From: Paraburkholderia sp. UYCP14C
Lineage (GTDB): Bacteria > Pseudomonadota > Gammaproteobacteria > Burkholderiales > Burkholderiaceae
Assembly: GCF_004197395.1 (NCBI RefSeq)
Contig: NZ_SELS01000036.1
Span: 20,295-84,294 of the forward strand
Length of the DNA: 64,000 nt
Direction of reading: 5' to 3'
Of this stretch, positions 19,133 through 28,267 are shown piece by piece. The translations under genes were made by a program, and so were the position numbers. The notes beneath the pieces were generated by a model, which was not told the origin of the DNA, made no database searches, and saw only the letters and a list, made by a program, of their open reading frames with translations. Each line of letters starts with the position of its first letter. The first letter of the stretch is position 1.

Positions 19133-20602
19133 TCATTCGCCGAAGCGACCCGCACCCGTCTCCGCAACAGCGGGCGGCCAGGTCGCGAAGGACGGCGCGT
19201 ACTCGCGGGCACGCTCACGGATGCGCGCGCGTCGCTGCAGCCATGCGTAGGTGGCCAGCAGCACCACAAGGCTCACAACGCCGAGCCAGAGCGGTTTGCG
19301 CTGCTCGGGGATGAACGCCATCGCCACGAGAATACCCACCATGCCGGTGATCGCAACCCATGTGAGGTAGGGGAAACACCACATCTTCACGCGCAGCTCG
19401 CCAATTGCCTCCGGATCGAGGCGTTTGCGCAGGCGCAGCTGCGACAAGGCGATCAGCAGATAGACAAAGATCGCAACCGTGCCATACGAATTGACGAGGA
19501 ACGCGAACACGGTATCGGGCGATACGTACGACATCACGACCGACACATAGCCGAACACGGTGCCAATCAGGATCGCGCGCACCGGCACGCCGCGGCGGTT
19601 GACCTTCGCGAGCGCCGCCGGTGCGTCGCCGTGGCGAGTCAACGCGAACAGCATGCGCGACGCCGCATAAAGGCCCGAGTTGAGCGCCGAAAGAACGGCG
19701 GTCAGCACGATCGCGTTCATGATGTTCGCGGCAGCAGGCAAGCCCATCGCCTGGAGCGCGCTCACATACGGCGTCGACATGGCCGGCGAATTCCACGGCA
19801 CGAGCGCGACCACGAGCAGCACGGAACCCACGTAGAAGACGAGCACGCGCGTGATGACGGAGTTCGTGGCCTTCGCGACGGCCTTGGCGGGCTCGCGCGC
19901 CTCGGCCGCCGCGATCGTGACGATTTCCGCGCCGAAGTAAAAGCCCGTTGCCGCGACCGCGCCGCTCAACACCGGTCCGATCCCCTTCGGCAAGAGGCCG
20001 CCATGGCCGAGCAGCGTCGGCAACACGGCGGTCGTGTGCAGCGACGACGGCCACAATCCAAGTACATAGAGGCCCCCGAGAAAGAGGAAAACGACGATCG
20101 CCGCCACCTTGATCGAGGAGAACCAGAACTCGAATTCGCCGTAGCTGCCCACCGAAATCAGGTTCGTCGCGCTCAGGAGCACGAGCAACACGAGGCTGAT
20201 CATCCACGCGGGCGCGTCGGGTAGCCAGAACTGGACGAGCTTGGCGCCCGCCACTGCCTCGACGGCGACCACGATCACCCAGAAATACCAGTACATCCAG
20301 CCGGTCAGGAAGCCAGCCAGCTTGCCCGGTCCGCGCCAGGTGGCGAACGCGAGCCGGGAGTACTCGTAGAACGAACCGACCGCGGGCATGGCACACGCCA
20401 TTTCGCCGAGCATGCGCATCACCAGCACGACGAGACCGCCCGTGATGAGAAACGAGAGCACGGCGGCGGGCCCTGTCTGCTGTATTACGACGCCGCTGCC
20501 GACAAAGAGACCGGCTCCGATCACGCCGCCTAGCGCGATCATGGTCATGTGGCGCTGCTTGAGCCCACATTTCAGTTCATGGTTGTCCATCGGGGGTTGC
20601 AT
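19133..20602 (-). CDS. Amino-acid permease (APC superfamily, GABA permease-like)
   Basis: A 489-aa transporter with about 12 membrane segments. The hallmark APC start [19 protein letters not shown] is near residue 23, and [24 protein letters not shown] and [14 protein letters not shown] follow, as in GabP/AnsP-type permeases. GGAGGTGAC stands directly before the ATG. Taurine resembles beta-alanine and GABA, so this could be a second, proton-driven taurine importer beside the ABC system; the gene precedes the cobS-like gene in the same direction by 41 bases. Substrate assignment is inference only, and a general amino-acid role is equally possible. Confidence 0.85.
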   Translation of the reverse strand: MQPPMDNHELKCGLKQRHMTMIALGGVIGAGLFVGSGVVIQQTGPAAVLSFLITGGLVVLVMRMLGEMACAMPAVGSFYEYSRLAFATWRGPGKLAGFLTGWMYWYFWVIVVAVEAVAGAKLVQFWLPDAPAWMISLVLLVLLSATNLISVGSYGEFEFWFSSIKVAAIVVFLFLGGLYVLGLWPSSLHTTAVLPTLLGHGGLLPKGIGPVLSGAVAATGFYFGAEIVTIAAAEAREPAKAVAKATNSVITRVLVFYVGSVLLVVALVPWNSPAMSTPYVSALQAMGLPAAANIMNAIVLTAVLSALNSGLYAASRMLFALTRHGDAPAALAKVNRRGVPVRAILIGTVFGYVSVVMSYVSPDTVFAFLVNSYGTVAIFVYLLIALSQLRLRKRLDPEAIGELRVKMWCFPYLTWVAITGMVGILVAMAFIPEQRKPLWLGVVSLVVLLATYAWLQRRARIRERAREYAPSFATWPPAVAETGAGRFGE

Positions 20603-20833
20603 GTCACCTCCACAGAGTCAATTCCGGGTTTGCATGGTTGTTCGGCGTGGCCGTCGCGCGCCCTGCGTGATTGGGTCGCGCACGCGACTCGTCCGGAGCG
20701 TTGTCGTCGGCTGTCAGGTCCGGGGGCTGTTCGCTTCGTGTTCCGAACGGATTTTCGGCGGCCAGGCGGCGCACGGCCATGACGCCAGCGGCGGCCGTGT
20801 CAAAGGGTTCGTGCGCCGAGGCGTGCTCGGTCC

Positions 20834-22246
20834 TTAGGGCTTCTCGTCGCGCCTGAAGTACTGCACATACAGCATGCGCTGACCGATGCGCCTGAACGGC
20901 GCGAACGGGTGGCCGGGCAGTGGCGTGGTGAAAATCGGCAGCGTCTGTTGCGCGCCCTTGCCCGCGATGCGCTCGGCAAGCCGCCGCCCGGCCTGCTGCG
21001 AATAGGACACGCCGTTGCCGCCATAGCCGAGTGCGTAGTACACCGATTGCCGCGGATCGGGCTGGCACACGCGCGGCATCATGTCGTGGCTCACGTCCAC
21101 CCAGCCCCACCACGAGTAATCGATCTGCACGCCGCGCAAGGCCGGGAACTTGCGCGCCATGCCTTCCTTGAGCAGATCGAGATGGCGCGGATTGGGCGCG
21201 TCCTCGCCGGTTATCGCGCTGCGGCTGCCGATCTGAAGCCGGCCGTCGGGCAGGAAGCGATAGTAAAAGCGCAGCGTGCGCGTGTCCGTGAGCACCTGAG
21301 TCGTGCGAAACCCGCAGGCGGCGATTTCGGCTTCGGTGAGTGGGCGCGTGACCATCGAGTTCGAGAGGATCGGCATGACCTTGCTGCGCAGCGTCGGATG
21401 CAGCGTCTGCGCCGTGTATGCGCCGGTCGCGATGCCAACCGCGCGTGCCCGCACGACGCCGCCCGGCGTGCGCAGGTGGTGCACGCCGTTGATGGTTTCC
21501 CATCCCATCACCGGGCTGCTCGTGTGGACCTTGGCGCCGGCGGCCCGCGCGAGGCGCAGATAACCGAACGCGAGCTTCAGCGCGTGTATGCCGATCCCTT
21601 CGGGTTCGTGCAGCGCACCGGCCGCCTCGTGGTCGTCGATGAATTCGCGGCGAAACGTCTGCGCACTCAACAGCTCCGACGGGTAGCCGAATACGTCCTT
21701 CCAGACCTTCGCCTCGGCGGCGAGCTTCGCCATGATGCGCGGGCGGTGTGCGATCAGGAAGTGTCCGCCCGGCTGGGGATCGCAATCGATTTCGGCAACG
21801 AGTTCCTTGAAGTGATCAAAGCCCTGCTGGATCTCGTCGTGCATTTTGAGGGCGACGTCTTTACCCCAGCGCTCGATCCATTGCGAGCGCGAGAGGCGTC
21901 CCGAGGCGTTCTGCCCCTGCCCGCCGTTGCGGCTGCTGCAGCCCCAGCTCGTGCGGTTTGCCTCCAGCACCACCGCCTTGATGCCATGCTCGCGCGCGAG
22001 GCAGAGCGCCGTGGCGAGCCCCGTGTAGCCCGCGCCGATGATCGCGACATCCACGTCCAGATCTCTCGTGACCGGGCCGTCGTCGGGTGGCGGACTGCCG
22101 GCGGTCGCGACCCAGTAGGTCGGCGCGTAGTCCTTGCCGACCCCTGGGCCCGGCGAGACGAGCGGATCGTACCTGGGGTCGTACTTCGTGGCGCCGGAAT
22201 CGCTTGCGGCAAAACCGGCGGTGGAATCGACTGTGCTATATCCCAT
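20834..22246 (-). CDS. tauY: FAD-dependent oxidoreductase, candidate large subunit of taurine dehydrogenase
   Basis: A 470-aa DAO-fold flavoprotein. A ~65-residue leader is followed by the ADP-binding motif VDVAIIGAGYTGLATALCL and the glutamylputrescine-oxidase-like block WGCSSRNGGQGQNASGRL; further on are FYYRFLPDGRLQIGSRS and YYALGYGGNGVSYS. GGAG lies 8 bases before the ATG. It would oxidise the C-N bond of taurine, giving sulfoacetaldehyde and ammonia, with the SnoaL-fold protein at 11948-12352 as partner. The two subunits would be 8.5 kb apart and on opposite strands, which is unusual. An alternative is a general PuuB-like amine oxidase for another amine. Confidence 0.72.
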   Translation of the reverse strand: MGYSTVDSTAGFAASDSGATKYDPRYDPLVSPGPGVGKDYAPTYWVATAGSPPPDDGPVTRDLDVDVAIIGAGYTGLATALCLAREHGIKAVVLEANRTSWGCSSRNGGQGQNASGRLSRSQWIERWGKDVALKMHDEIQQGFDHFKELVAEIDCDPQPGGHFLIAHRPRIMAKLAAEAKVWKDVFGYPSELLSAQTFRREFIDDHEAAGALHEPEGIGIHALKLAFGYLRLARAAGAKVHTSSPVMGWETINGVHHLRTPGGVVRARAVGIATGAYTAQTLHPTLRSKVMPILSNSMVTRPLTEAEIAACGFRTTQVLTDTRTLRFYYRFLPDGRLQIGSRSAITGEDAPNPRHLDLLKEGMARKFPALRGVQIDYSWWGWVDVSHDMMPRVCQPDPRQSVYYALGYGGNGVSYSQQAGRRLAERIAGKGAQQTLPIFTTPLPGHPFAPFRRIGQRMLYVQYFRRDEKP

Positions 22247-22367
22247 GATCAATGCTCCACAGGCTTCGTGAAGACCCTTGCACGCGCCGCTGCGAGAGCG
22301 GTTCCTGCCGACTGCCTGTTCGTCATGCCTGTCTCCTGTCGTCATTCTCTGGCGCTCTGTTAGAAAA

Positions 22368-22388
22368 AATTCTAGGCAGACCAGAATT
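22368..22388. promoter_or_regulatory. Candidate IclR operator upstream of iseR
   Basis: Perfect inverted repeat AATTCT-N9-AGAATT in the 310-base region between tauY (minus) and iseR (plus). The spacing suits an IclR-type dimer, but only symmetry supports it. Confidence 0.35.
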
Positions 22389-22556
22389 GCGCAGGTAGAG
22401 CCAGTGGCCCGCTATCGCCTGGTACAGCGCGAGGAAGATTTGCGTGACGCATCGGGGTAATCCGCTACGTAACCCCGTGAACTTTGCGCTCATACTGAAA
22501 CGCGCCCGGAAAGTCGAACAATTCGTTTCAATTCCACGCCTACGAGGAGCAGACCA

Positions 22557-23420
22557 ATGCGCGACACAGCGCGAGAGACGACGCAAAATCCAATACCAAA
22601 CACGACGCCAGACAGCGCCCCCGCGCTGCGCGAAGAATCGTCGTCGGACGACGCTCGCGTATTGCGCGCGCTCGTGGTGCTGGAGCACCTGGCGTCCGCG
22701 GGCCATCCGTACACGCTTTCGCAGTTGTCCGCCCGCCTTCATATTCCCAAGGCGACGCTGCTGCGGCTCATCGATTCGCTGGAAGCACGCGGCTACGTGA
22801 TCCACATGCCCGACTCGCGCGGGCACGACCGCAGCATCGCGCTGGGCCCGCGCGCGGCGCAGCTCGCGCTTGCCACGCTCGCGAACAACACCTTCACCCG
22901 CTCCTGCCGGGTGCTGCTGCGCACACTGGTGGAGTCGCTTGGCGAAACCTGCAATCTCACCGCGCTCGACGGCGATCGCGTGCTCTACATCGAGCGCGTC
23001 GAGACGACGGAGCCGTTGCGTATGGAGATGCGTCCGGGCATGCACGTTCCGCTGCACTGCACCGCGAGCGGCAAGCTCTTTCTGTCGCAGATGACCGTGC
23101 TCGAGCGTAACGCGCTGCTCGAACGCCTCGTGCTGACCAGGATGACGCACCGCACCCTGACCGCTCCGAAGGCGCTCGCGGCCGAACTCGAACAACTCGC
23201 GGTGCGCGGCATCGGCGTCGACAACGAAGAGTTCGTGCGCGGCATGGTCGCGATTGCGGTCCCAGTGCGCGACCCCTCCAGCAAACGCGTGCTGGCCGCG
23301 CTCGCCGTGCATGCCCCAACCGCGCGCGCGACCCTGGAGGAACTGCTGGAGTCGGTGGGCCGCATGAAGCAAACGGCGAGTAGACTCGCGCCGCTGCTGC
23401 AGGGACTCTCGCTGTCCTGA
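22557..23420 (+). CDS. iseR: IclR-family regulator, likely isethionate-responsive
   Basis: A 287-aa IclR protein. A winged helix lies at about residues 35-95 (LVVLEHLASAGHPYTLSQLS, IPKATLLRLIDSLEARGYV). The effector domain has the family pattern GETCNLTALDGDRVLYIERVE, HVPLHCTASGKLFLS and NEEFVRGMVAIAVPV. GGAGCAG precedes the ATG. It is directly followed by a GMC oxidoreductase and an MFS transporter in the same direction. In Cupriavidus the isethionate genes iseJ/iseU are controlled by an IclR-type regulator, so it is probably the local switch for isethionate use. The ligand is not shown by sequence. Confidence 0.75.
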   Translation: MRDTARETTQNPIPNTTPDSAPALREESSSDDARVLRALVVLEHLASAGHPYTLSQLSARLHIPKATLLRLIDSLEARGYVIHMPDSRGHDRSIALGPRAAQLALATLANNTFTRSCRVLLRTLVESLGETCNLTALDGDRVLYIERVETTEPLRMEMRPGMHVPLHCTASGKLFLSQMTVLERNALLERLVLTRMTHRTLTAPKALAAELEQLAVRGIGVDNEEFVRGMVAIAVPVRDPSSKRVLAALAVHAPTARATLEELLESVGRMKQTASRLAPLLQGLSLS

Positions 23421-23619
23421 ACGGGCGTCCGGCTCGCTGCCATTGCGGCGGCAAAACGTGCGCGCTTCGCCGTGGACTTCTGATTCCGTTTCGGCAGTTT
23501 CCGTTTCACTTTCGGCCTGCGCGCACGATCGCCGCTTGCGGTCCGCCCCCCCTTCCCCGACATTGATCCGAAAAACGCGGCACGTCATGCCGCTCGTGGA
23601 ATGCGAGGAGACGGGATCC

Positions 23620-25257
23620 ATGGATCATGAGGTCGACTACCTGATCGTCGGAGCCGGATCGGCCGGTTGCGTGCTTGCCCACCGGCTGAGTGCCGACGCG
23701 TGCAACGCCGTGCTGCTGCTAGAAGCGGGTGGCGAGGACAATAATCCGTGGATCCACGTCCCGGTCGGTTACTTCAAGACCATGCACAACCCCGCGCTCG
23801 ACTGGTGCTATCGCACCGAGCCGGACGCGGGTGTGGCCGGGCGCCAGATCGACTGGCCGCGCGGCAAGGTGCTCGGTGGATCGAGCTCGCTCAACGGCCT
23901 GCTCTATGTGCGCGGACAGCGTGAGGATTACGATCGCTGGGCGGCGCTCGGCAATCGCGGCTGGAGCTATGCGGATGTTCTCCCTTACTTCAGGAAGTCC
24001 GAAGATCAGGAGCGCGGCGCGAACGCCTGGCACGGCGTAGGCGGCCCGCTGAAGGTCTCGGACCTGCGCTTGCGCCGGCCCATTGCCGACCATTTCATCG
24101 CCGCCGCACAGGATATTGGCATCCCGCCCAATGACGACTACAACGGCGCGGTCCAGGAGGGAGTCGGCTACTTCCAGCAGACCGCGTACAAGGGCTTTCG
24201 CTGGAGCACCGCAAAGGGTTTTCTGAAGCCCGCACGCAAACGCAGCAATCTGATCGTGGAAATCCGGGCGCAGGCGAGCCGGATACTGTTCGAAGGGTGC
24301 CGGGCCGTGGGCGTGGAGTATTGGCAGGGCGGCGTGCGCAAGCGCGCGCGTGCGCGCGTCGAGGTCATTCTGGCTTCGGGCGCGATCGGTTCGCCGCAGA
24401 TCCTTCAGCACTCCGGAGTCGGCCCTGCGCACGTGTTGCGCCACGCAGGCGTTCCCGTACTGCACGACTTGCCAGGCGTGGGTCAGAACCTGCAGGACCA
24501 TCTTCAGGTGCGGCTCGTCTACCGCACCCGCGAACGCACGCTGAACGACGAGGTCAACCATCCGTTGCGCAAGGCCTGGATCGGCTTGCAATACGCGCTC
24601 TGGCGCACCGGGCCACTCACGCTGGCGGCGAGCCAGGTGGCGGTCTTCACGCGATCGAGCCCCGCGGCCGAGCGCCCGGACATCCAGTTCCACATGCAGC
24701 CGCTCAGTGCCGACAAGCCCGGCCAGGGCGCCCATCCCTTCTCGGCGTTCACGGCGTCTGTCTGTCAGTTGAGGCCCCATAGCCGCGGCAGCGTCGAAAT
24801 CCGCTCCGCCGACCCGCTCCAGTACCCTGCCATTCGCGCCAACTACCTGTCCGATCCGCGCGACCATGCCGTCGTGATCGGCGGCATCCGCGTGGCGCGC
24901 CGCATCGCCGCCGCGCCGTCGCTCGCACCGCACATCGTGTCCGAGTTTGTGCCGGGCGAGCGCTATCAGAGCGATGCCGAGTTGCTGGATGCGGCGCGCA
25001 AGTTCAGCCAGTCCATCTATCACCCGGCGGGCACCTGCAAGATGGGCCGCGACGCAACCTCGGTCGTGGACGACCGCCTGCGTGTGCATGGCCTCGCCGC
25101 GCTGCGCGTGGTCGATGCGTCGATCATGCCGGAACTCGTCTCGGGCAACACGAACGCCCCCGTGATCATGATCGCGGAGAAGGCCGCCGACATGATTCTC
25201 GAAGACCACCCGGCTCTTACCTCGCCACAAGAAAAGTACGTCGAGACACACCTGTGA
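23620..25257 (+). CDS. iseJ: GMC-family flavin oxidoreductase, probable isethionate dehydrogenase
   Basis: A 545-aa choline-dehydrogenase-like enzyme. The FAD-binding motif DYLIVGAGSAGCVLAHRL is at the N-terminus, GMC signature 1 in DWPRGKVLGGSSSLNGLLYV, and the catalytic His/Asn pair in SIYHPAGTC (H468) and SGNTNAPV (N512). GAGGAG lies 8-9 bases before the ATG. GMC enzymes oxidise alcohols to aldehydes. Next to iseR/iseU and within reach of xsc, the likely reaction is isethionate (2-hydroxyethanesulfonate) to sulfoacetaldehyde with transfer of electrons to the respiratory chain. The IseK-type cytochrome c seen in Cupriavidus was not found. Choline dehydrogenase is an alternative, though no betaine aldehyde dehydrogenase adjoins. 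Confidence 0.8.
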   Translation: MDHEVDYLIVGAGSAGCVLAHRLSADACNAVLLLEAGGEDNNPWIHVPVGYFKTMHNPALDWCYRTEPDAGVAGRQIDWPRGKVLGGSSSLNGLLYVRGQREDYDRWAALGNRGWSYADVLPYFRKSEDQERGANAWHGVGGPLKVSDLRLRRPIADHFIAAAQDIGIPPNDDYNGAVQEGVGYFQQTAYKGFRWSTAKGFLKPARKRSNLIVEIRAQASRILFEGCRAVGVEYWQGGVRKRARARVEVILASGAIGSPQILQHSGVGPAHVLRHAGVPVLHDLPGVGQNLQDHLQVRLVYRTRERTLNDEVNHPLRKAWIGLQYALWRTGPLTLAASQVAVFTRSSPAAERPDIQFHMQPLSADKPGQGAHPFSAFTASVCQLRPHSRGSVEIRSADPLQYPAIRANYLSDPRDHAVVIGGIRVARRIAAAPSLAPHIVSEFVPGERYQSDAELLDAARKFSQSIYHPAGTCKMGRDATSVVDDRLRVHGLAALRVVDASIMPELVSGNTNAPVIMIAEKAADMILEDHPALTSPQEKYVETHL

Positions 25258-25389
25258 CGTCAGCAGGCTCCGGGGGCCATGCAGCACATGCAGGATGAAC
25301 GCGACACGCAGTAAACAAAGGACGCCTTACGAAAATATCAGCAATTCAAGGAACCGCACCGCACAGGTGCGCCCTCAAAGGAGACAGCC

Positions 25390-26709
25390 ATGAACGCATT
25401 GCCCCGCACCGACGCCCGGCAGATGAGGCGCGTGGTCGTCGCGAGCCTGATCGGCGCGACGATCGAGTGGTACGACTTCTTCCTCTACGGCGTTGTCGCC
25501 GGCATCGTCTTCAACAAGCTTTACTTCCCGAGCGGCGACCCCCTCATTTCGACGATGCTCGCCTATGGCACCTTCGCCGTGGGCTTCCTGAGCCGCCCCC
25601 TCGGCGGCATCGTCTTCGGTCACTTCGGCGACCGGCTCGGCCGCAAAAGCATGCTGATCATGACGCTTTCGATCATGGGCGTCGCCACAGTGCTGATCGG
25701 CGCGGTGCCGACCTATGCGCAAATCGGCTTGTGGGCGCCCGCGCTGCTGCTCGTTCTGCGCGTGGCGCAAGGCTTGGGCCTTGGCGGCGAATGGGGCGGC
25801 GCCGTGCTGATGTCGTTCGAATACGCGCCCGAAGGCAAGCGCGGCCTCTATGCGAGCATTCCGCAGATTGGCCTCGCGATCGGGCTATGCCTTGCGTCCG
25901 GCGTGGTCGCCCTGCTCTCCTCCGTACTCAGCAATGCGCAGTTTCTCGGCTGGGGCTGGCGCGTTGCGTTCTTCCTTTCCTTTGCGCTCGTCGCGATCGG
26001 CATGTATATCCGCCTGCGCGTGCTGGAAACACCCGAGTTCGAACGCGTGAAGCAACAAGGTGCCGAGGTCCGCGTGCCGATCGCCGAGGTGCTCTTCCGC
26101 TATCCTGGCAACGTACTCGCCGGGATGGGGGCGCGCTTCATCGACGGCGTGTTCTTCAACGTCTTTGCCGTCTTCGCGATCGCCTACCTCACGCAGACGC
26201 TCAAGCTCTCTCGCACCGACGCGCTGCTCGCCGTCATGGCCGCCGCCTTCACGATGATTTTCACGATTCCGTTTTTCGGGCGCCTTTCGGATCGCATCGG
26301 CAGAACGCGCATCTACTTCTGGGGCTCGCTCTTTACCGGCCTGTCGTCTTTCTTCGGCTTCTGGCTCATGAAGCACAGCGGCGGCTCGCCGGTGTTCGTG
26401 TGGATCGCCGTGATCATTCCGCTCGGCGTGATTTACGCTTCCGTCTATGGGCCCGAGGCGGCGCTCTTCGCAGAACTGTTCGACGCTAACGTGCGCTACT
26501 CCGGGATCTCGTTCGTCTATCAGTTCTCCGGCATCTTCGCGAGCGGCATCAGCCCCATCATCGCGACCTGGCTTTTGCAGCGCAATGGCGGCGATCCTTG
26601 GCTCATCTGCCTCTATACGATGTTCGCGGGTATCGTTAGCGCGCTGTCGGCCGCGTGGGTGGGACGCCGGCATCACGCGCGGCATCTTGCCATCAGCGGA
26701 GTGCGGTGA
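25390..26709 (+). CDS. iseU: MFS transporter (metabolite:H+ symporter type), probable isethionate importer
   Basis: A 439-aa protein with 12 predicted helices. The MHS-subfamily features are the N-terminal IGATIEWYDFFLYGVVAGIVF, the loop GGIVFGHFGDRLGRKSMLI, and LGLGGEWGGAVLMS. AAGGAG lies 5-6 bases before the ATG. Such carriers import small anions (shikimate, proline/betaine, dicarboxylates). Its position directly after the GMC oxidoreductase suggests isethionate uptake, as with IseU of Cupriavidus. The substrate is inferred from context only. Confidence 0.75.
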   Translation: MNALPRTDARQMRRVVVASLIGATIEWYDFFLYGVVAGIVFNKLYFPSGDPLISTMLAYGTFAVGFLSRPLGGIVFGHFGDRLGRKSMLIMTLSIMGVATVLIGAVPTYAQIGLWAPALLLVLRVAQGLGLGGEWGGAVLMSFEYAPEGKRGLYASIPQIGLAIGLCLASGVVALLSSVLSNAQFLGWGWRVAFFLSFALVAIGMYIRLRVLETPEFERVKQQGAEVRVPIAEVLFRYPGNVLAGMGARFIDGVFFNVFAVFAIAYLTQTLKLSRTDALLAVMAAAFTMIFTIPFFGRLSDRIGRTRIYFWGSLFTGLSSFFGFWLMKHSGGSPVFVWIAVIIPLGVIYASVYGPEAALFAELFDANVRYSGISFVYQFSGIFASGISPIIATWLLQRNGGDPWLICLYTMFAGIVSALSAAWVGRRHHARHLAISGVR

Positions 26710-26737
26710 GAGATTCGCCGCGCTTCGTGCGCGGCAT

Positions 26738-27170
26738 TCAATGCGACACTTCTACACGGCGGCACGCGAGCAGTCCGCCGCGCAGCACCGCTTCGGTCTG
26801 CGCATCGATGAATCCGATGAAGACGATGACGCTCTGAGTCCCGTGCGCCGCATGTTCGCCCTGCATAGGCGGCGTCATGCGCAGCCGGCGCGCCGCGACC
26901 TGACACGCGCGCGTGCTGACGCCGCCCGCTGCATCCACCACGCGCGCGAAGCCCTTCGCGCGCAGGATCGTGCCCGGCAGCGTCTCGAGCCATGCGCGCA
27001 GGCGCGCTTCTTCCAGCACGTCGGGCGCGGCGAGCGCCAGGCTCGCGAACGACAAGCGGGCGCACCAGCTCCGGCGCGTCTGCCACCACGAGCACTGCCC
27101 CGAGACTTCCGGTTGCCCTCCGGCGAGAGGTCGTCGACGAGATCGGCCGCTGTCGTCACGCCCGCGAGCG
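26738..27170 (-). pseudogene. Remnant of a COG0523 (CobW/YjiA-type) GTPase C-terminal part
   Basis: Reading the minus strand, the frame contains DVLEEARLRAWLETLPGTIL, RAKGFARVVDAAGGV and VIVFIGFIDAQ. This matches the CobW C-terminal domain, where the metal chaperone ends with RAKG, then a short hairpin and FIG. Upstream, pieces appear in two other frames (AADLVDDLSPEG; MLVVADAPELV), so the gene is broken by several indels and has lost its N-terminal GTPase with the Cys-X-Cys-Cys motif. COG0523 proteins handle metals (cobalt, zinc, nickel). Its presence near the CobS/CobT-like pair may be meaningful or a coincidence. Confidence 0.55.
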
Positions 27171-27276
27171 GCGCGCCGCGGCAGGCTCTGCCGCGTGCAG
27201 ACGGCGCTCAAGCGCTGCGCCGATAGCTGAGATAATGAAGTCACCCCAGCCTCAAACCCCACCCCAAGGAGCCAAT

Positions 27277-28191
27277 GTGAGTCAATCCGCATCCCCGTCT
27301 GCCCCCAATCCGGTACGCCGAGTCGCGTTCCTGGGCCTCGGCGTTATGGGCCATCCGATGGCCGGTCATCTCGCCAAAGCCGGGCTCGAAGTGACGGTCT
27401 ACAACCGCACCGCCGAAAGGGCCGCACAGTGGGTCGCCGAATACGGCGGACGCGCGGCCGCCACGCCGCGCGAAGCGGCCCAGGGCGCCGATCTGGTGCT
27501 CGCCTGCGTCGGCAATGACGACGACCTGCGCAGCATCACACTCGGCGCGGACGGCGCATTCGCCGGCATGGCGCGCGACGCCGTATTCGCCGACCATACG
27601 ACCGCCTCCGCCAACGTGGCGCGGGAGCTTTCCGCGAGCGCCTCCGAACATGGCCTGCATTTCATCGACGCGCCCGTGTCGGGCGGCCAGGCGGGTGCCC
27701 AGAACGGCAAGCTCACAATTATGTGTGGCGGCGAAGCCGCGGCTTTCGAGCGCGCGAAGTCCACGCTCGCCCACTATGGGGCGGCCGTAACGCTGGTGGG
27801 CCCGGCGGGCGCCGGCCAGCTTGCCAAAATGGTCAACCAGATCTGCATTGCCGGCCTCGTGCAGGGGCTTTCCGAGGCAATCAACTTCGGCGAGCACGCC
27901 GGGCTCGACATGGCGCTGGTGCTTGAGGTGATCGGCAAGGGCGCCGCCGCGAGCTGGCAGATGGACAACCGCGGCCAGACGATGATGGCCAACAAGTTCG
28001 ACTTTGGCTTCGCTGTGGACTGGATGCGCAAGGATCTCGGCTTCTGTCTCGACGAAGCGAAGCGCAATGGTGCTTCACTGCCGGTTACGGCGCTCGTCGA
28101 CCAGTTCTACGGCGACGTACAGCGCCTGGGCGGCAGCCGCTTCGACACGTCGAGCCTCATCTGGCGCCTGCGCAAGCTCGGCGGCGCATAA
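27277..28191 (+). CDS. NAD(P)-dependent beta-hydroxyacid dehydrogenase
   Basis: A 304-aa enzyme of the 3-hydroxyisobutyrate/2-hydroxy-3-oxopropionate reductase family. It has the Rossmann motif FLGLGVMGHPMAGHLAKAG, the substrate motif DAPVSGGQAGAQNGKL and the catalytic Lys in AGQLAKMVNQ (K184). The GTG start is chosen because AAGGAG sits five bases before it; the ATG at 27235 has no such site. The same fold includes sulfolactaldehyde reductase (YihU) and tartronate semialdehyde reductase (GarR). Placed between the ise and sau groups, it might interconvert a sulfo-aldehyde and its alcohol, but no sequence feature proves this. Ordinary GarR/HIBADH activity is the alternative. Confidence 0.85.
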   Translation: MSQSASPSAPNPVRRVAFLGLGVMGHPMAGHLAKAGLEVTVYNRTAERAAQWVAEYGGRAAATPREAAQGADLVLACVGNDDDLRSITLGADGAFAGMARDAVFADHTTASANVARELSASASEHGLHFIDAPVSGGQAGAQNGKLTIMCGGEAAAFERAKSTLAHYGAAVTLVGPAGAGQLAKMVNQICIAGLVQGLSEAINFGEHAGLDMALVLEVIGKGAAASWQMDNRGQTMMANKFDFGFAVDWMRKDLGFCLDEAKRNGASLPVTALVDQFYGDVQRLGGSRFDTSSLIWRLRKLGGA

Positions 28192-28267
28192 CGCGTAACT
28201 GGGCGGCGGTCCCCGGAAGCCGAAAGGGCCGCCGCATGCATTGCCTCACACCCGCGTCCAGCCGGGC

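Noticed and set aside
23620-25257. Choline dehydrogenase (betA)
   Set aside because: No betB or betI is adjacent, while the IclR and MFS neighbours and xsc fit an isethionate module better. Not fully excluded.
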